The notes under the pieces were generated by a model. The model did no database searches. It was given only the letters and a program-made list of their open reading frames with translations, and was not told the origin of the DNA. From Dyadobacter sp. CECT 9275 (GTDB lineage: Bacteria; Bacteroidota; Bacteroidia; Cytophagales; Spirosomataceae), in assembly GCF_907164905.1 (NCBI RefSeq), contig NZ_CAJRAF010000001.1, positions 903,001 through 967,000 on the forward strand: a DNA stretch of 64,000 bases. The letters are read 5' to 3'. How positions within the stretch are numbered: position 1 is the stretch's first letter; each line of letters starts with the position of its first letter. Both the position numbers and the translations under genes were made by a program. Positions 26,166-35,292 of the stretch are shown in pieces.

Positions 26166-27968
26166 TTAAGGTTGTGCCGGTGCACTTTCTCCTTTAATGA
26201 TTGCCATTAACTCAGGCAGATGATCCTGATATATTCCTCTGGGTGTTGTTTTATATTTCTTGGTCAAATAAGCGGCAAAACCCACTACCTCGCCCATCAT
26301 ACCGCAGGTACGCATCACACGGGTACTTCCGAAAGCAACGTGTGTGGTGCTGATGTTCCGGCCTGCCATAAAGAGGTTCTGGATATTTTTAGAATACAAG
26401 CAGCGGTAAGGGATGGTGTAAGGTGCCACCTTGATGTGCTTGGTACCCGCAAAAAATTCCTGCCCTTCAAAATACTTACTGTTCTTTGGATCCGGGAAAT
26501 GGAGGTCGATCGTCCAGGTGGCAGTAACGGTACCATCCGGGTAAAATTTGCCTTCCTGAATATCCATCTGGTTAAGCACGTGGTCGCCCATGAGCCTGCG
26601 CGACTCCCTTTTACCTCCAATGTAGGCTACCCAGGCCAGTTCGCGTTTTGCGTATTTTGCCTTTTTCTGATTTTTAAGATAGGACCAGTTTCCATAAATG
26701 GCTCTCAGGTTATGGTCGCGGATCTGCTCAGCCTGTGTAATGGTATTGAAGTTGCCAAAGCCGGTTTCCCATTCCCAGTCGGCTTTATCTTTGTCGATAT
26801 GGTATTCATCTGAAAACTGGATGGCCCAGGGAGTTTCCGGAAAGGACGATACCGTATCTCTTTCCAGAGAAGCCCACAAGTTGGAAGTTCCCAATGTGAA
26901 ATCGTCGGATTTATCTCCCGCCAGCGACTCACCCGTTTCGGCTTTGCTTTCGCGGCCCATCCTGAAATCCGCACCGGCCAGAAAACCTACCGTACCGTCG
27001 CCAGTACAATCCGAGAAGAAAGAACCGGAGAACCTGATTTCCTGATTGGTGGCGATATCTCTTCCCACCACTGCGGTAATAATGTCCTGTTCTTTTTCAA
27101 CTTTGTAAACATAGGTATTCAGGAAAAGCGAAATATTGCTTTCGGCTCTCACGATCGCCAGCTTGCGGGCATCACCGTATTCTTTGGCATCAGGATTTCC
27201 GTTTCCGGGATCTCCGTTGTCCATTTCACGTACAATACGGCCCAGTTTAGGGTAATGATTTTTATCAATATCACCCATTAAATGTACACGTATCTCGGAG
27301 CTGTTGTTCCCGCCAAGAACCGGGCGGTCCTGTATCAAAGCCACTTTCAGGCCCATTCTTGAAGCGGAAATGGCATTGCAGGTCCCTGCTATACCACCGC
27401 CAACTACCACCAGATCAAATTGTCCGGCTTCTTTTGGTTTATCAGTCAGGTTTAATTGTTTTTTTCGGAATGTGGTGAGTTCTTCAGGTTTGTTAGGAGG
27501 TGTGAATTTTGGCGTGTTGGTAAACAATATGGCGTCGCAGCGGCCATTAAAGCCCGTAAGATCTTTGAGCGCCAGTTTTGCCTCTGTCCCTCTAATGTCA
27601 ACGTCTCCGCCGTCATACCATTTCCATTCGTCGGAGCCGCTTTCACCGAAAACCTGGTTTGTGGCTTTTCCGTCAATCAGCACCTGAAATTTTCCTGGGC
27701 CTTTGGGGAACGGTGCCCAGTCTTTGGTGCGTACCCACATCCGGTATTTGCCGGGTTTAGGAAATTTAACAGTAGTAGAAGCGTCTTTTACCGGGCGGCC
27801 CATGCCATGTGCCATGATATACGAAGAGCCCATCACGGCATAGGACTGCTGGTCTATCACCCAGCCGCCTTTGTCTCCAAAGGATTCAGTTTCTACAAAC
27901 ACATGGTTTTGCGCCGAGAGTTGCACACACAAGAGCAATGACAGGAGCAAGGTAAGATTAATTTTCAT
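26166..27968 (-). CDS. Exported FAD-dependent oxidoreductase with N-terminal beta domain
   Basis: A 600-residue protein with a Sec-type signal (MKINLTLLLSLLLCVQLSAQ). Residues about 22-150 form a beta domain of carbohydrate-binding appearance (FVETESFGDKGGWVID, PKPGKYRMWVRTKDW). The FAD domain starts near 185 with DLVVVGGGIAGTCNAI (GGGIAG at 190-195) and QDRPVLGGNNSSEIR. The late block NLFMAGRNISTTHVAFGSTR matches the cytosolic paralogue at 15166-17436. It has no twin-arginine motif, which is unusual for a protein with non-covalent FAD outside the cytoplasm. It directly follows the flavinylation-motif lipoprotein, a candidate electron partner. Substrate unknown. Confidence 0.82.
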   Translation of the reverse strand: MKINLTLLLSLLLCVQLSAQNHVFVETESFGDKGGWVIDQQSYAVMGSSYIMAHGMGRPVKDASTTVKFPKPGKYRMWVRTKDWAPFPKGPGKFQVLIDGKATNQVFGESGSDEWKWYDGGDVDIRGTEAKLALKDLTGFNGRCDAILFTNTPKFTPPNKPEELTTFRKKQLNLTDKPKEAGQFDLVVVGGGIAGTCNAISASRMGLKVALIQDRPVLGGNNSSEIRVHLMGDIDKNHYPKLGRIVREMDNGDPGNGNPDAKEYGDARKLAIVRAESNISLFLNTYVYKVEKEQDIITAVVGRDIATNQEIRFSGSFFSDCTGDGTVGFLAGADFRMGRESKAETGESLAGDKSDDFTLGTSNLWASLERDTVSSFPETPWAIQFSDEYHIDKDKADWEWETGFGNFNTITQAEQIRDHNLRAIYGNWSYLKNQKKAKYAKRELAWVAYIGGKRESRRLMGDHVLNQMDIQEGKFYPDGTVTATWTIDLHFPDPKNSKYFEGQEFFAGTKHIKVAPYTIPYRCLYSKNIQNLFMAGRNISTTHVAFGSTRVMRTCGMMGEVVGFAAYLTKKYKTTPRGIYQDHLPELMAIIKGESAPAQP

Positions 27969-28019
27969 GAGATTTGAGTTAGATATTATAAGTACTGTAC
28001 TGCAACAATTATTGGTTTT

Positions 28020-29192
28020 CTAGTTTCCGGTATCCGATAAACCTGCTTTATAGGTTTCCAATTTTCCCTTAATGGAGGCATCTGCTGAGTAGTGATTTTG
28101 TAAAAGGTCATAAATACCCTCTGCGTAATCAGTATTGGAATTTTCAAGCTGATCGGCCATGGTCCGTAAAGTTTTTGGGGATAATTTTTTTTGGTTTTTC
28201 AGCAGTACAAGCATCAGGTTAAATTGTTCATTGTTGGCTTTTACCAGCTGTTGCGCCAGGCTTTCTGTGAGAGGGCTGGTCAGGGGAATATGCGTCAGTT
28301 TTTTGAGTATTGCTATTTGCAGCATATATCCTGCCGAGGAATAGGTTTGCCAGAGCCAGCTTTGAGCATCGTCTGTTTGGAAAAATGAAGGTGCAGATTT
28401 TTGTAGTGCATATCGTGCGGTAAACACATTTTTCCCGCTGATGATCTGGCGGATATCCTTTGCGTATTTTACAGGGATATTCCCGTTTTTGTCCATCACC
28501 TTATCAAGAGCCCAGTACTGGTAATAATGGTTGGTACTGGTAAGGAATTCGTGCAGCAGGCGTTCACTCTGATAGGTTTCAATTATTTTTTTGATTTCTT
28601 CAGATGCTCTTCCGTGGGCAATGTGCCACAAGGTGAAACAGGTATATACGGCACCGTCGATCACTTCATTTTTAATGGTTTTGAGGGTTGCACCGGTTTT
28701 GGCATCTACATTGTCTGTCAGGTTATCTGTTCCTTTGGTAATGAGGTCTTCCATTTTCAGATCGGCAAAAATGGAATTTGATTTGGCCAGTATCTCACTC
28801 AGTTTCTGGTAGTCTTCTTCCTTGAACTCATCATGGTCAACTTTGGTGAGTACCTTATTTTTCGGCAGATCGTAACGCATATAATTGCCGAGCAGGTCCC
28901 AGTAAAAATTAATGTAAACCGGCTTGCACTCGTTGGTGTAACAAACCGGCGTGAAAATATTCCTGAAAAAGTACTGTGGGTGGCCGGCCTCATCCAGCAC
29001 CAGTTTCAGCGTGTAAGATAAGGTATCGTTTTCCTGGATCAGGAACTCTCGGATTTTTGGGGTATCCGTCAGCTCCGGCCCTGATTTTTCAAGGGCACCA
29101 TTATTCACAACCAGATCGGATGCGCAAACCCAGGGGCCTGCACATCCGATCAGATAAAGAAATAGAAAAAATACTGATCTGTATATCTTCAT
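28020..29192 (-). CDS. Lipoprotein with FMN-binding/flavinylation-type motif
   Basis: A 390-residue lipoprotein: the signal ends in LIGC, with Cys17 as lipidation site. The middle part carries DAKTGAT (163-169) followed by LKTIKNEVIDGAVYT, which matches the Dxx(S/T)GAT motif that ApbE-type transferases use to attach FMN covalently to a threonine (here Thr169) in FMN-binding domains such as those of NqrC and RnfG. Residues about 200-380 are helical and repeat-like. No apbE gene is in the window. It lies 10 bases after susD and 51 before the exported FAD oxidoreductase, so a role in periplasmic electron transfer is proposed. The motif is seen; flavinylation is inferred. Confidence 0.7.
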   Translation of the reverse strand: MKIYRSVFFLFLYLIGCAGPWVCASDLVVNNGALEKSGPELTDTPKIREFLIQENDTLSYTLKLVLDEAGHPQYFFRNIFTPVCYTNECKPVYINFYWDLLGNYMRYDLPKNKVLTKVDHDEFKEEDYQKLSEILAKSNSIFADLKMEDLITKGTDNLTDNVDAKTGATLKTIKNEVIDGAVYTCFTLWHIAHGRASEEIKKIIETYQSERLLHEFLTSTNHYYQYWALDKVMDKNGNIPVKYAKDIRQIISGKNVFTARYALQKSAPSFFQTDDAQSWLWQTYSSAGYMLQIAILKKLTHIPLTSPLTESLAQQLVKANNEQFNLMLVLLKNQKKLSPKTLRTMADQLENSNTDYAEGIYDLLQNHYSADASIKGKLETYKAGLSDTGN

Positions 29193-29201
29193 TTTAAACT
29201 G

Positions 29202-30698
29202 CTATTGCCAGTCGGGATTTTGCTGTAATTGTGGATTGGCATTGATCTCTTCCTGAGGGATCGGGAAGTATTTATGCTTTGCCAGCACAGGGCGCACCGG
29301 ATACACCGAGTTTACCGCCTTCGGAATTACAGTGAGGAACTTGCCGGTACGACTCAGGTCATACCAGCGGTCGCCTTCCGCAAAAAACTCCCAGGAACGT
29401 TCCTGGATGACGGCATCGATAAATGCATCTTTTGCCAAACCTGCCGTTAAATTAGGCAGTCCTGCTCTTGTCCTGATGGCGTTGATGTATTCATACGCTT
29501 TTGGTGTTCCACCATTCAGTCGAGCCTCTGCCTCGGCAGCGATCAGATAAACATCGGCAAGGCGAAGAATCGGAATGTTTGGGATTAAACCGGTGGTTGA
29601 AACCGGATCCTGGTATTTTTTGATCAGGACAGCATCCGTTGTAATGGGTGTAATGCTTTTCTGAGGAACCCATTTGCCTGCTCGGTCCAGGTAAGTAGTA
29701 TCCAGCAGTTGTCTGCGTTTATCTTTAGCATCGAAAGAATTAAAGAAACTCATATAAGCAAACATGGAACCATAGGAAGTTCTGGCATACTCGACACCTG
29801 CACTTCCCACAGGGCCGCATAAACTAACCAGCTGATGGCCTGTACCGGGGCTGATAGGATCGGCCTCAAATGCCCAGATATTTTCCACACGTGCAGCATC
29901 TTCTTTTAAATAGCTGTAAACATCCAGTACGTTGGGCATCAGCGAATACTTGCCTGAGGCAATCACTGCCTGTGCCTTTTCAAGCGCTTTTGCGTAATCT
30001 TCGTTGTACAATGCTGCTTTTGCATAAAGCGCATCCACTGCCTCTTTGGATGGACGTCCTTTTTCAACAGTTGAGCCTGAAATGAGTCCTGCCTGGGAAG
30101 CCATGTCCAGGTCGCCGTAAATCTGTTTGTACACGTCAGCCTTGGGGCTTTTCCCTACGTATGCTTTTGTTTCGGAAGTACTCGGTTCGGTTTTTATGAC
30201 TACGTCTCCAAAGGTTCTGGTAAGCATCCAGTGATAAAAAGCACGCAGGAAATACGCTTCACCGATAATCTGTTTCTTCCGGGTTTCATCCATGGTGGCA
30301 TCAGGTACCTTTGCAATGATCCAGTTAGCCTTTTCAATCCCGCTATATCCTGAAATCCAGATTTGCTGTGCGGACTCATTGGTACGGCCGGCACTTCTCT
30401 GAATGGTATAGGTAGGCTCTGTTGTGAACAAAGTAAGTGAGTTCCTTCCCACAACACCTCTTGGATATACCTGGTCGGCGCTATAGTCCGGTACCATAGT
30501 CGCGGCGGGTCCGCCGTATAGGCCTCCCAAAGCGTCGTACACGGCAATGAGGCCTTTTTCTGCATCTGATGCGGTTTTGTAATAGGATTCCACAAATATG
30601 GAGGAATAAACTTCCTCTTCAAGCTGGCAGGATCCCATACCAAACGCCAGGGCGATGAGCGGGATAACTTTACTTATTGATTTCTTAAAAAGTATCAT
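29202..30698 (-). CDS. SusD/RagB-family glycan-binding lipoprotein (PUL 1)
   Basis: A 498-residue lipoprotein with signal ending GMGSC (Cys24). Family features are the N-terminal helical TPR-like region (EKGLIAVYDALGGLYGG, IIGEAYFLRAFYHWMLTRTF) and the C-terminal LRLADVYLIAAEAEARLNGG and AVIQERSWEFFAEGDRWYDL. It caps the SusC pore at the cell surface and binds the incoming glycan. It follows susC by 22 bases, the standard pair order. Confidence 0.94.
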   Translation of the reverse strand: MILFKKSISKVIPLIALAFGMGSCQLEEEVYSSIFVESYYKTASDAEKGLIAVYDALGGLYGGPAATMVPDYSADQVYPRGVVGRNSLTLFTTEPTYTIQRSAGRTNESAQQIWISGYSGIEKANWIIAKVPDATMDETRKKQIIGEAYFLRAFYHWMLTRTFGDVVIKTEPSTSETKAYVGKSPKADVYKQIYGDLDMASQAGLISGSTVEKGRPSKEAVDALYAKAALYNEDYAKALEKAQAVIASGKYSLMPNVLDVYSYLKEDAARVENIWAFEADPISPGTGHQLVSLCGPVGSAGVEYARTSYGSMFAYMSFFNSFDAKDKRRQLLDTTYLDRAGKWVPQKSITPITTDAVLIKKYQDPVSTTGLIPNIPILRLADVYLIAAEAEARLNGGTPKAYEYINAIRTRAGLPNLTAGLAKDAFIDAVIQERSWEFFAEGDRWYDLSRTGKFLTVIPKAVNSVYPVRPVLAKHKYFPIPQEEINANPQLQQNPDWQ

Positions 30699-30720
30699 AT
30701 CTTAAATGTTTTTTAGCTCC

Positions 30721-33700
30721 TTAAAAGGTAAGTTGGATGCCTCCCAAAAATGATTTTGCCTGCGGATAAACCAGGTTGTCGATACCAATGGCAGTGTTTG
30801 AACCAGCGTAGGTATTCACTTCCGGATCAAAGCCAGAGTATTTGGTAACCGTGAAAAGGTTGTTGGCACTTACATAAACCCTTAGGCGGTTAATGCCTTT
30901 GATAGCCGGGACGGTATATCCCAGCATCAGGTTTTTGCATCTCAGGTAGGAACCGTCTTCCACAGCATAACTAGAAATAGGCAGACGTCCCGCAACGGCT
31001 GGGCTCACGTACTGGTTACTTGGGTTTTCGGGTGTCCAGCGGTTTTCAACACCCTGGAACAAGTTGCGCTGACCCAGCGGGTTTTCGAAGGAAAGGCGGC
31101 TTACGTTGTAAATGTCATTTCCCTGCGTTCCTGAGAAAAATGCGCTGAGATCAAAGCCTTTATAACCAACTGTGGTAGAGAAGCCGTAAATGAACTTAGG
31201 ATTAGGATTCCCGGTAATGATCTGATCCTTTGAATCAATAACACCGTCACTGTTAACGTCTTTTACCTTGTGACCACCCAGCCTGCCATCATATCCCGGA
31301 ATAATAGCTTCTCCTGTCTGATTGATGCCATCAAAAACGTAGGTTTTAAATACACCCAAAGGCTGGCCTACTTTCAGAAGGGTATAATTGGTGATAAATC
31401 TTTCCGTAGTTGTGCCGCCGTCCAGGTCAAGTACCTTGTTTCTGTTGATAGTCAGGTTACCACTTAGGCTCCATTTAACCGGCCCGTCGAGAATGGTTGC
31501 GTTAGCTGCAAATTCAACACCCTTGTTTTCAAGTGAACCGTAATTTCCGTTAATACTAGCATAACCCGACGAAAGCGGTAATGTTTTGATATACAACAAA
31601 TCGTTTGTCTTTTTGTAATAATAATCTACGATAAGGGAGATACGGTTGTTCAGGAAACTTGCATCAATCCCTACGTTAGTCTGTGCCGATTTTTCCCAGC
31701 GAAGATCAGGGTTAGCAATGCCGGAAGGCCGGATGGCTGTCTGGTAAGTATGGTTGAGGTTGTAACCACCACCTGCGGCAACTGTAGACAGCGACTGGTA
31801 GGGGTCGAGACCTCCTGCATTTCCGGTGATACCATAGCTTGCACGCAGTTTCATGTCTGACAGCCAGCGGATATCTTTCATGAAAGGTTCCTCAATGATT
31901 CTCCAGGCCGCAGATACCGCAGGGAAAAAGCCATATTTATGATTAGCCCCGAATTTGCTGGATCCATCCACGCGCGCTGTGAGGTCAAGGAAATATTTAT
32001 CCCTGAAACCATAGTTGATACGGCCCATGTAAGAATCCAGTCTCTGACTGCTTCGAAAGCTGGATACAGTCCGGTTCAGTGCCAGCTGTAGTGCCTCATT
32101 TTTGGTGGCATCATTTGGAAAGCCCGTGGCACTGATCTGGTTATCATTATATTTCTCTGTTTGTGTTGCAAAAAGGCCTGTGAATTTCAGGCTGTGGTTA
32201 GCTCCGATTTTTTTGCTGTAAGACAAAACACTTTCATGAAGTATATTCAGGAAATTCCGATTGGTTTTGGATGCCGAACCTGAGTTGTCGTTCCGGTCTT
32301 TAATAGCAATGTTTGAGATAGGTGAATAAGTATCGTGTAACCTGTTATCAACATCAGCGTTGAAAGAAGCACGGTAGGTGAATCCGGGAAGAATGGTATA
32401 TTCTCCATAAAGGTTAATCAAAGCCCTTTTAATGTTTCTTTTCAGTAAAATATTGGTATAGTTCAGCGGGTTGATCACCTCACGGTATTGTCCGTTTCCT
32501 TGCTCAGCAAAGGGGAAAATGCTGCCATCGGCCCTGTATGGCTGTAAGGTTGGAGGTGCTCCTATGGCCGCGCCAATAACACTTCCGGTAACCACTCCTG
32601 CGTCACCCACACTGGTGGCTCCGGCTTCAATACCTTTATTATTTGAAAAGCTTCCCATGATACTGGTTCCCACGCGCAGGCGTTTGCTCACCTGATGATC
32701 CACGTTCAGGCGGTAAGTGAAGCGTTTGAAGCCGGAATTGATGATGACCCCATCCTGGTCAAAATAATTGGCAGACAAAGACAGTTGTGTTTTCTCGCTT
32801 CCGCCACTGATCGTCAGCTGATGGTTTTGGATAGGTGCTTTCTGAAAAATCAGATCCTGCCAGTTTACACCTTCGCCAAGGCTGGAAGGGTTAGGGTAAG
32901 CCGTATTTTTAAAGGTCTCGTTCTCCAGCTGTGCAAATTCTGCGGCATTTAATACATCCAGGGTTTTGGTAACTTGTTGTACACCATAATAACTTTCCAG
33001 AGATACCCTGGTATTGCCCGACTTACCCCGTTTGGTGGTGATCAGGATTACACCATTGGCAGCACGCGCACCATAAATCGCCGATGCGGAGGCATCCTTT
33101 AAAACTTCAACAGACTCGATGTCATTCGGGTTGATGGTGGAAAGTGGGCTAACATCATTGATCCCTCCGCTGTTGGATATCTGAATTCCGTCGATAACAT
33201 AAAGGGGTTCGGAATTGCCATTGATAGAGTTGGTACCCCGAATCCGGACACTGATGTTACCCCCCGGAGAACCTGAGTTCTGGTTGATTTGTATACCGGA
33301 AACACGGGCCTGTAAGCCCTGCGCTACGTTGGTAATGGGAAGCTGGGTCAGCTCATCGGCTTTTACAGAAGCGATCGAACCGGTTGTCTCAATTTTTCTC
33401 TGCGTACCATAACCCACCACGACTACTTCTTCAAGCGCCTTGGTATCGGGTAATAACGTGATATCAATTTTCTGTCTGTTGTTAACCGGAACTTCCTGTT
33501 TTACATAACCGACGAATGAAAAAACCAAAACAGCATCTTTATCCGCAGAAATGCTGTAAGTACCTTCCACCGTGGTAATCGTACCTTGCTGGGTGCCTTT
33601 GATGGTTACACTGATGCCCGGAATTCCTTCACCGTTTTCGTCGGAGACTTTTCCGGTAATATTGGGCGACTGCGCCTGGGCAATGGAAACGCTCAGGACC

Positions 33701-33732
33701 AGTACCATTAACCGAAGTATTTTTTTTAACAT
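30721..33732 (-). CDS. SusC/RagA-family TonB-dependent receptor (PUL 1)
   Basis: A 1003-residue outer-membrane transporter. After a signal (ending AQA) comes a carboxypeptidase-regulatory-like domain (ITGKVSDENGEGIPGISVTI, GTYSISADKDAVLVFSFVGY), the marker EEVVVVGYGTQRK, the plug domain (GLQARVSGIQINQNSG, VLKDASASAIYGARAANGVI) and the beta barrel ending GGIQLTF. It has no STN domain, so it should not signal to an anti-sigma factor, fitting the LacI-type regulator encoded divergently. It imports oligosaccharides with energy from TonB. Confidence 0.95.
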   Translation of the reverse strand: MLKKILRLMVLVLSVSIAQAQSPNITGKVSDENGEGIPGISVTIKGTQQGTITTVEGTYSISADKDAVLVFSFVGYVKQEVPVNNRQKIDITLLPDTKALEEVVVVGYGTQRKIETTGSIASVKADELTQLPITNVAQGLQARVSGIQINQNSGSPGGNISVRIRGTNSINGNSEPLYVIDGIQISNSGGINDVSPLSTINPNDIESVEVLKDASASAIYGARAANGVILITTKRGKSGNTRVSLESYYGVQQVTKTLDVLNAAEFAQLENETFKNTAYPNPSSLGEGVNWQDLIFQKAPIQNHQLTISGGSEKTQLSLSANYFDQDGVIINSGFKRFTYRLNVDHQVSKRLRVGTSIMGSFSNNKGIEAGATSVGDAGVVTGSVIGAAIGAPPTLQPYRADGSIFPFAEQGNGQYREVINPLNYTNILLKRNIKRALINLYGEYTILPGFTYRASFNADVDNRLHDTYSPISNIAIKDRNDNSGSASKTNRNFLNILHESVLSYSKKIGANHSLKFTGLFATQTEKYNDNQISATGFPNDATKNEALQLALNRTVSSFRSSQRLDSYMGRINYGFRDKYFLDLTARVDGSSKFGANHKYGFFPAVSAAWRIIEEPFMKDIRWLSDMKLRASYGITGNAGGLDPYQSLSTVAAGGGYNLNHTYQTAIRPSGIANPDLRWEKSAQTNVGIDASFLNNRISLIVDYYYKKTNDLLYIKTLPLSSGYASINGNYGSLENKGVEFAANATILDGPVKWSLSGNLTINRNKVLDLDGGTTTERFITNYTLLKVGQPLGVFKTYVFDGINQTGEAIIPGYDGRLGGHKVKDVNSDGVIDSKDQIITGNPNPKFIYGFSTTVGYKGFDLSAFFSGTQGNDIYNVSRLSFENPLGQRNLFQGVENRWTPENPSNQYVSPAVAGRLPISSYAVEDGSYLRCKNLMLGYTVPAIKGINRLRVYVSANNLFTVTKYSGFDPEVNTYAGSNTAIGIDNLVYPQAKSFLGGIQLTF

Positions 33733-33920
33733 AATTAAGATGGATAAGGATTATTGATTGTTGGGTTAATATTTGAATAATACTATTAATCTTAAATTTT
33801 AAGCTCAATATTATTATTCCTGAATTGTGAGTGTTGCGCCAGTTTTCACTGGTTTAGCTCGAATATAAGGGAGCCGGATACATGGAACAACGCTAAAATT
33901 TGTTGAAAAAGCGCAAAAAG

Positions 33921-33952
33921 TATCGGTTACGTTTGCGGAAACGTAACCGATA
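33921..33952. promoter_or_regulatory. LacI-type operator palindrome
   Basis: TATCGGTTACGTTT (33921-33934) is the exact inverse of 33939-33952, around a GCGG centre. The core GTTT-nCGn-AAAC form with a central CG is typical of LacI-family operators, and the gene for such a regulator starts 107 bases away. It probably controls both PUL 1 and the regulator itself. Confidence 0.72.
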
Positions 33953-33953
33953 T

Positions 33954-33971
33954 ATTAATTTGCAAATTAAT
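33954..33971. repeat. Perfect 18-base AT-rich palindrome
   Basis: ATTAATTTGCAAATTAAT reads the same on both strands and begins one base after the operator palindrome. It could be a second protein-binding site or part of a promoter. Confidence 0.55.
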
Positions 33972-34058
33972 TATAGTAAAATTTTGCAAGAGTTTCTGAT
34001 TTCTTAATTTGGCATCAATAAATCTTGCGAAAAGCATATAGATTAAAATAATACAATA

Positions 34059-35225
34059 ATGATTCACTGTCCCAAGTGTAATGATGTCGCTTTTATAATG
34101 AAAGCAGGATACATCCGTGGCAAACAGCGGTACGTCTGTAAATCCTGTCACCATTTCTTTACCATTGCCGGGGAGCATTCACCTCAGGATCAGCAGCGTA
34201 AGAGGCGGCACCAGACCACGATTATTGACATAGCCAAAGCAATTGGAATATCCAACTCCACGGTTTCCAGGGCCCTGCACGGTCATTCGGACATCAGCCG
34301 GGAAACGAGACAGGCGGTGCTGGAAATGGCTGCGGAGCTGGATTATCAACCCAATCAGCTGGCCTACAGCCTGGCCAAAAACAAGACGAACACCATAGGA
34401 ATGATTGTCCCTGAATTTTTTAATTCCTTTTTTCCCAATGTGATCATTGGCGCACACCAGATACTGACCGAGGCGGGATACAACCTGACGATCATGCAGT
34501 CCAATGAGTCCTATGACATCGAGATTTCCAATACCCGTGCCATGCTTGCCAACCGGGCCGACGGACTGCTGATTTCCCTGACACAGGAAACCAACAATTT
34601 TGAGCACCTGGCTGTATTTGAGAAAAGGGGCATTCCAATCGTTTTGTTTAACCGTGTTTGTGATGGCCTTGAGGTACCCAAGGTGGTTGTTAACGATTTT
34701 GAAGCATCTTTTCAGGCGGTTGAACATCTTATCTTAAATGGTTATGAACGAATTGCGCATTTAGGAGGCCCCCTTAGCCTGATGGTCAGCAGGGAAAGGC
34801 TAAGGGGATACAAGGCGGCCCTCGAAAAACATGGCAAACCACTGGATGAAAACATGATTATCCAGGGAATGCTTACCCAGCAGAAGGCCCGTATTTACGG
34901 GCAGTATCTACTGGATCTTCCCGCCAGGCCCGATGCGGTGTTTGCTGTTAACGATTCTTCGGCCATTGAGATCATGCTCATCGCGAAGGAGAAAGGTATC
35001 AGCATTCCCGATGAACTGGGGGTGGTTGGGTTTAGCGATAACCCCGAGTCTGCCTATATCGGTCCCGGGCTTACCACTGTCAGGCAGCCCACCCGGGAGA
35101 TGGGGGTAACCGTTGCCAACTGGATCCTTCAGCTGCTGGAAGATGATGCAGATACCGAAATACCCGAAAGAAAGGTACTTCAGACAGAGCTGATCATAAG
35201 AGGGTCGTCAAGAAGAAGGGAATAG
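34059..35225 (+). CDS. LacI-family regulator with N-terminal zinc ribbon
   Basis: A 388-residue regulator with three parts. Residues 1-34 form a four-cysteine zinc ribbon (Cys4, Cys7, Cys27, Cys30: HCPKC and KQRYVCKSCHHFF) like that at the N-terminus of IS1-type InsA proteins. Residues about 52-105 are the LacI helix-turn-helix and hinge (IIDIAKAIGISNSTVSRALH, DYQPNQLAYSLAKNKTNTIG). Residues about 112-388 are the periplasmic-binding-protein-like sensor domain. It is divergent from PUL 1 with an operator between, so it is probably that locus's regulator and responds to a sugar from it. The normal LacI length is about 330-340 residues; the ribbon and linker are extra. Confidence 0.88.
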   Translation: MIHCPKCNDVAFIMKAGYIRGKQRYVCKSCHHFFTIAGEHSPQDQQRKRRHQTTIIDIAKAIGISNSTVSRALHGHSDISRETRQAVLEMAAELDYQPNQLAYSLAKNKTNTIGMIVPEFFNSFFPNVIIGAHQILTEAGYNLTIMQSNESYDIEISNTRAMLANRADGLLISLTQETNNFEHLAVFEKRGIPIVLFNRVCDGLEVPKVVVNDFEASFQAVEHLILNGYERIAHLGGPLSLMVSRERLRGYKAALEKHGKPLDENMIIQGMLTQQKARIYGQYLLDLPARPDAVFAVNDSSAIEIMLIAKEKGISIPDELGVVGFSDNPESAYIGPGLTTVRQPTREMGVTVANWILQLLEDDADTEIPERKVLQTELIIRGSSRRRE

Positions 35226-35292
35226 CGGCTGCCTTAAATCCGGAACAACCGGCATTCCCCTTCATTCTCCATTCTTCACTCTTCAATCTCCC

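Larger units (their letters stand above)
33733..34058. promoter_or_regulatory. Divergent regulatory region between PUL 1 and its regulator
   Basis: 326 bases separate the two divergent start codons. It contains the 32-base operator palindrome, an adjoining 18-base AT palindrome and a small inverted repeat CCAGT-TTTC-ACTGG at 33839-33852. On the plus strand TTTG at 33932-33935, inside the operator, is followed after 20 bases by TAATTTG, a near -33/-7 pair for the regulator gene. Confidence 0.5.

Noticed and set aside
34059..34160. An IS1-type transposase gene, from the InsA-like cysteine pattern
   Set aside because: The ribbon is in frame with a full LacI regulator, and no transposase catalytic part or terminal inverted repeats are seen.
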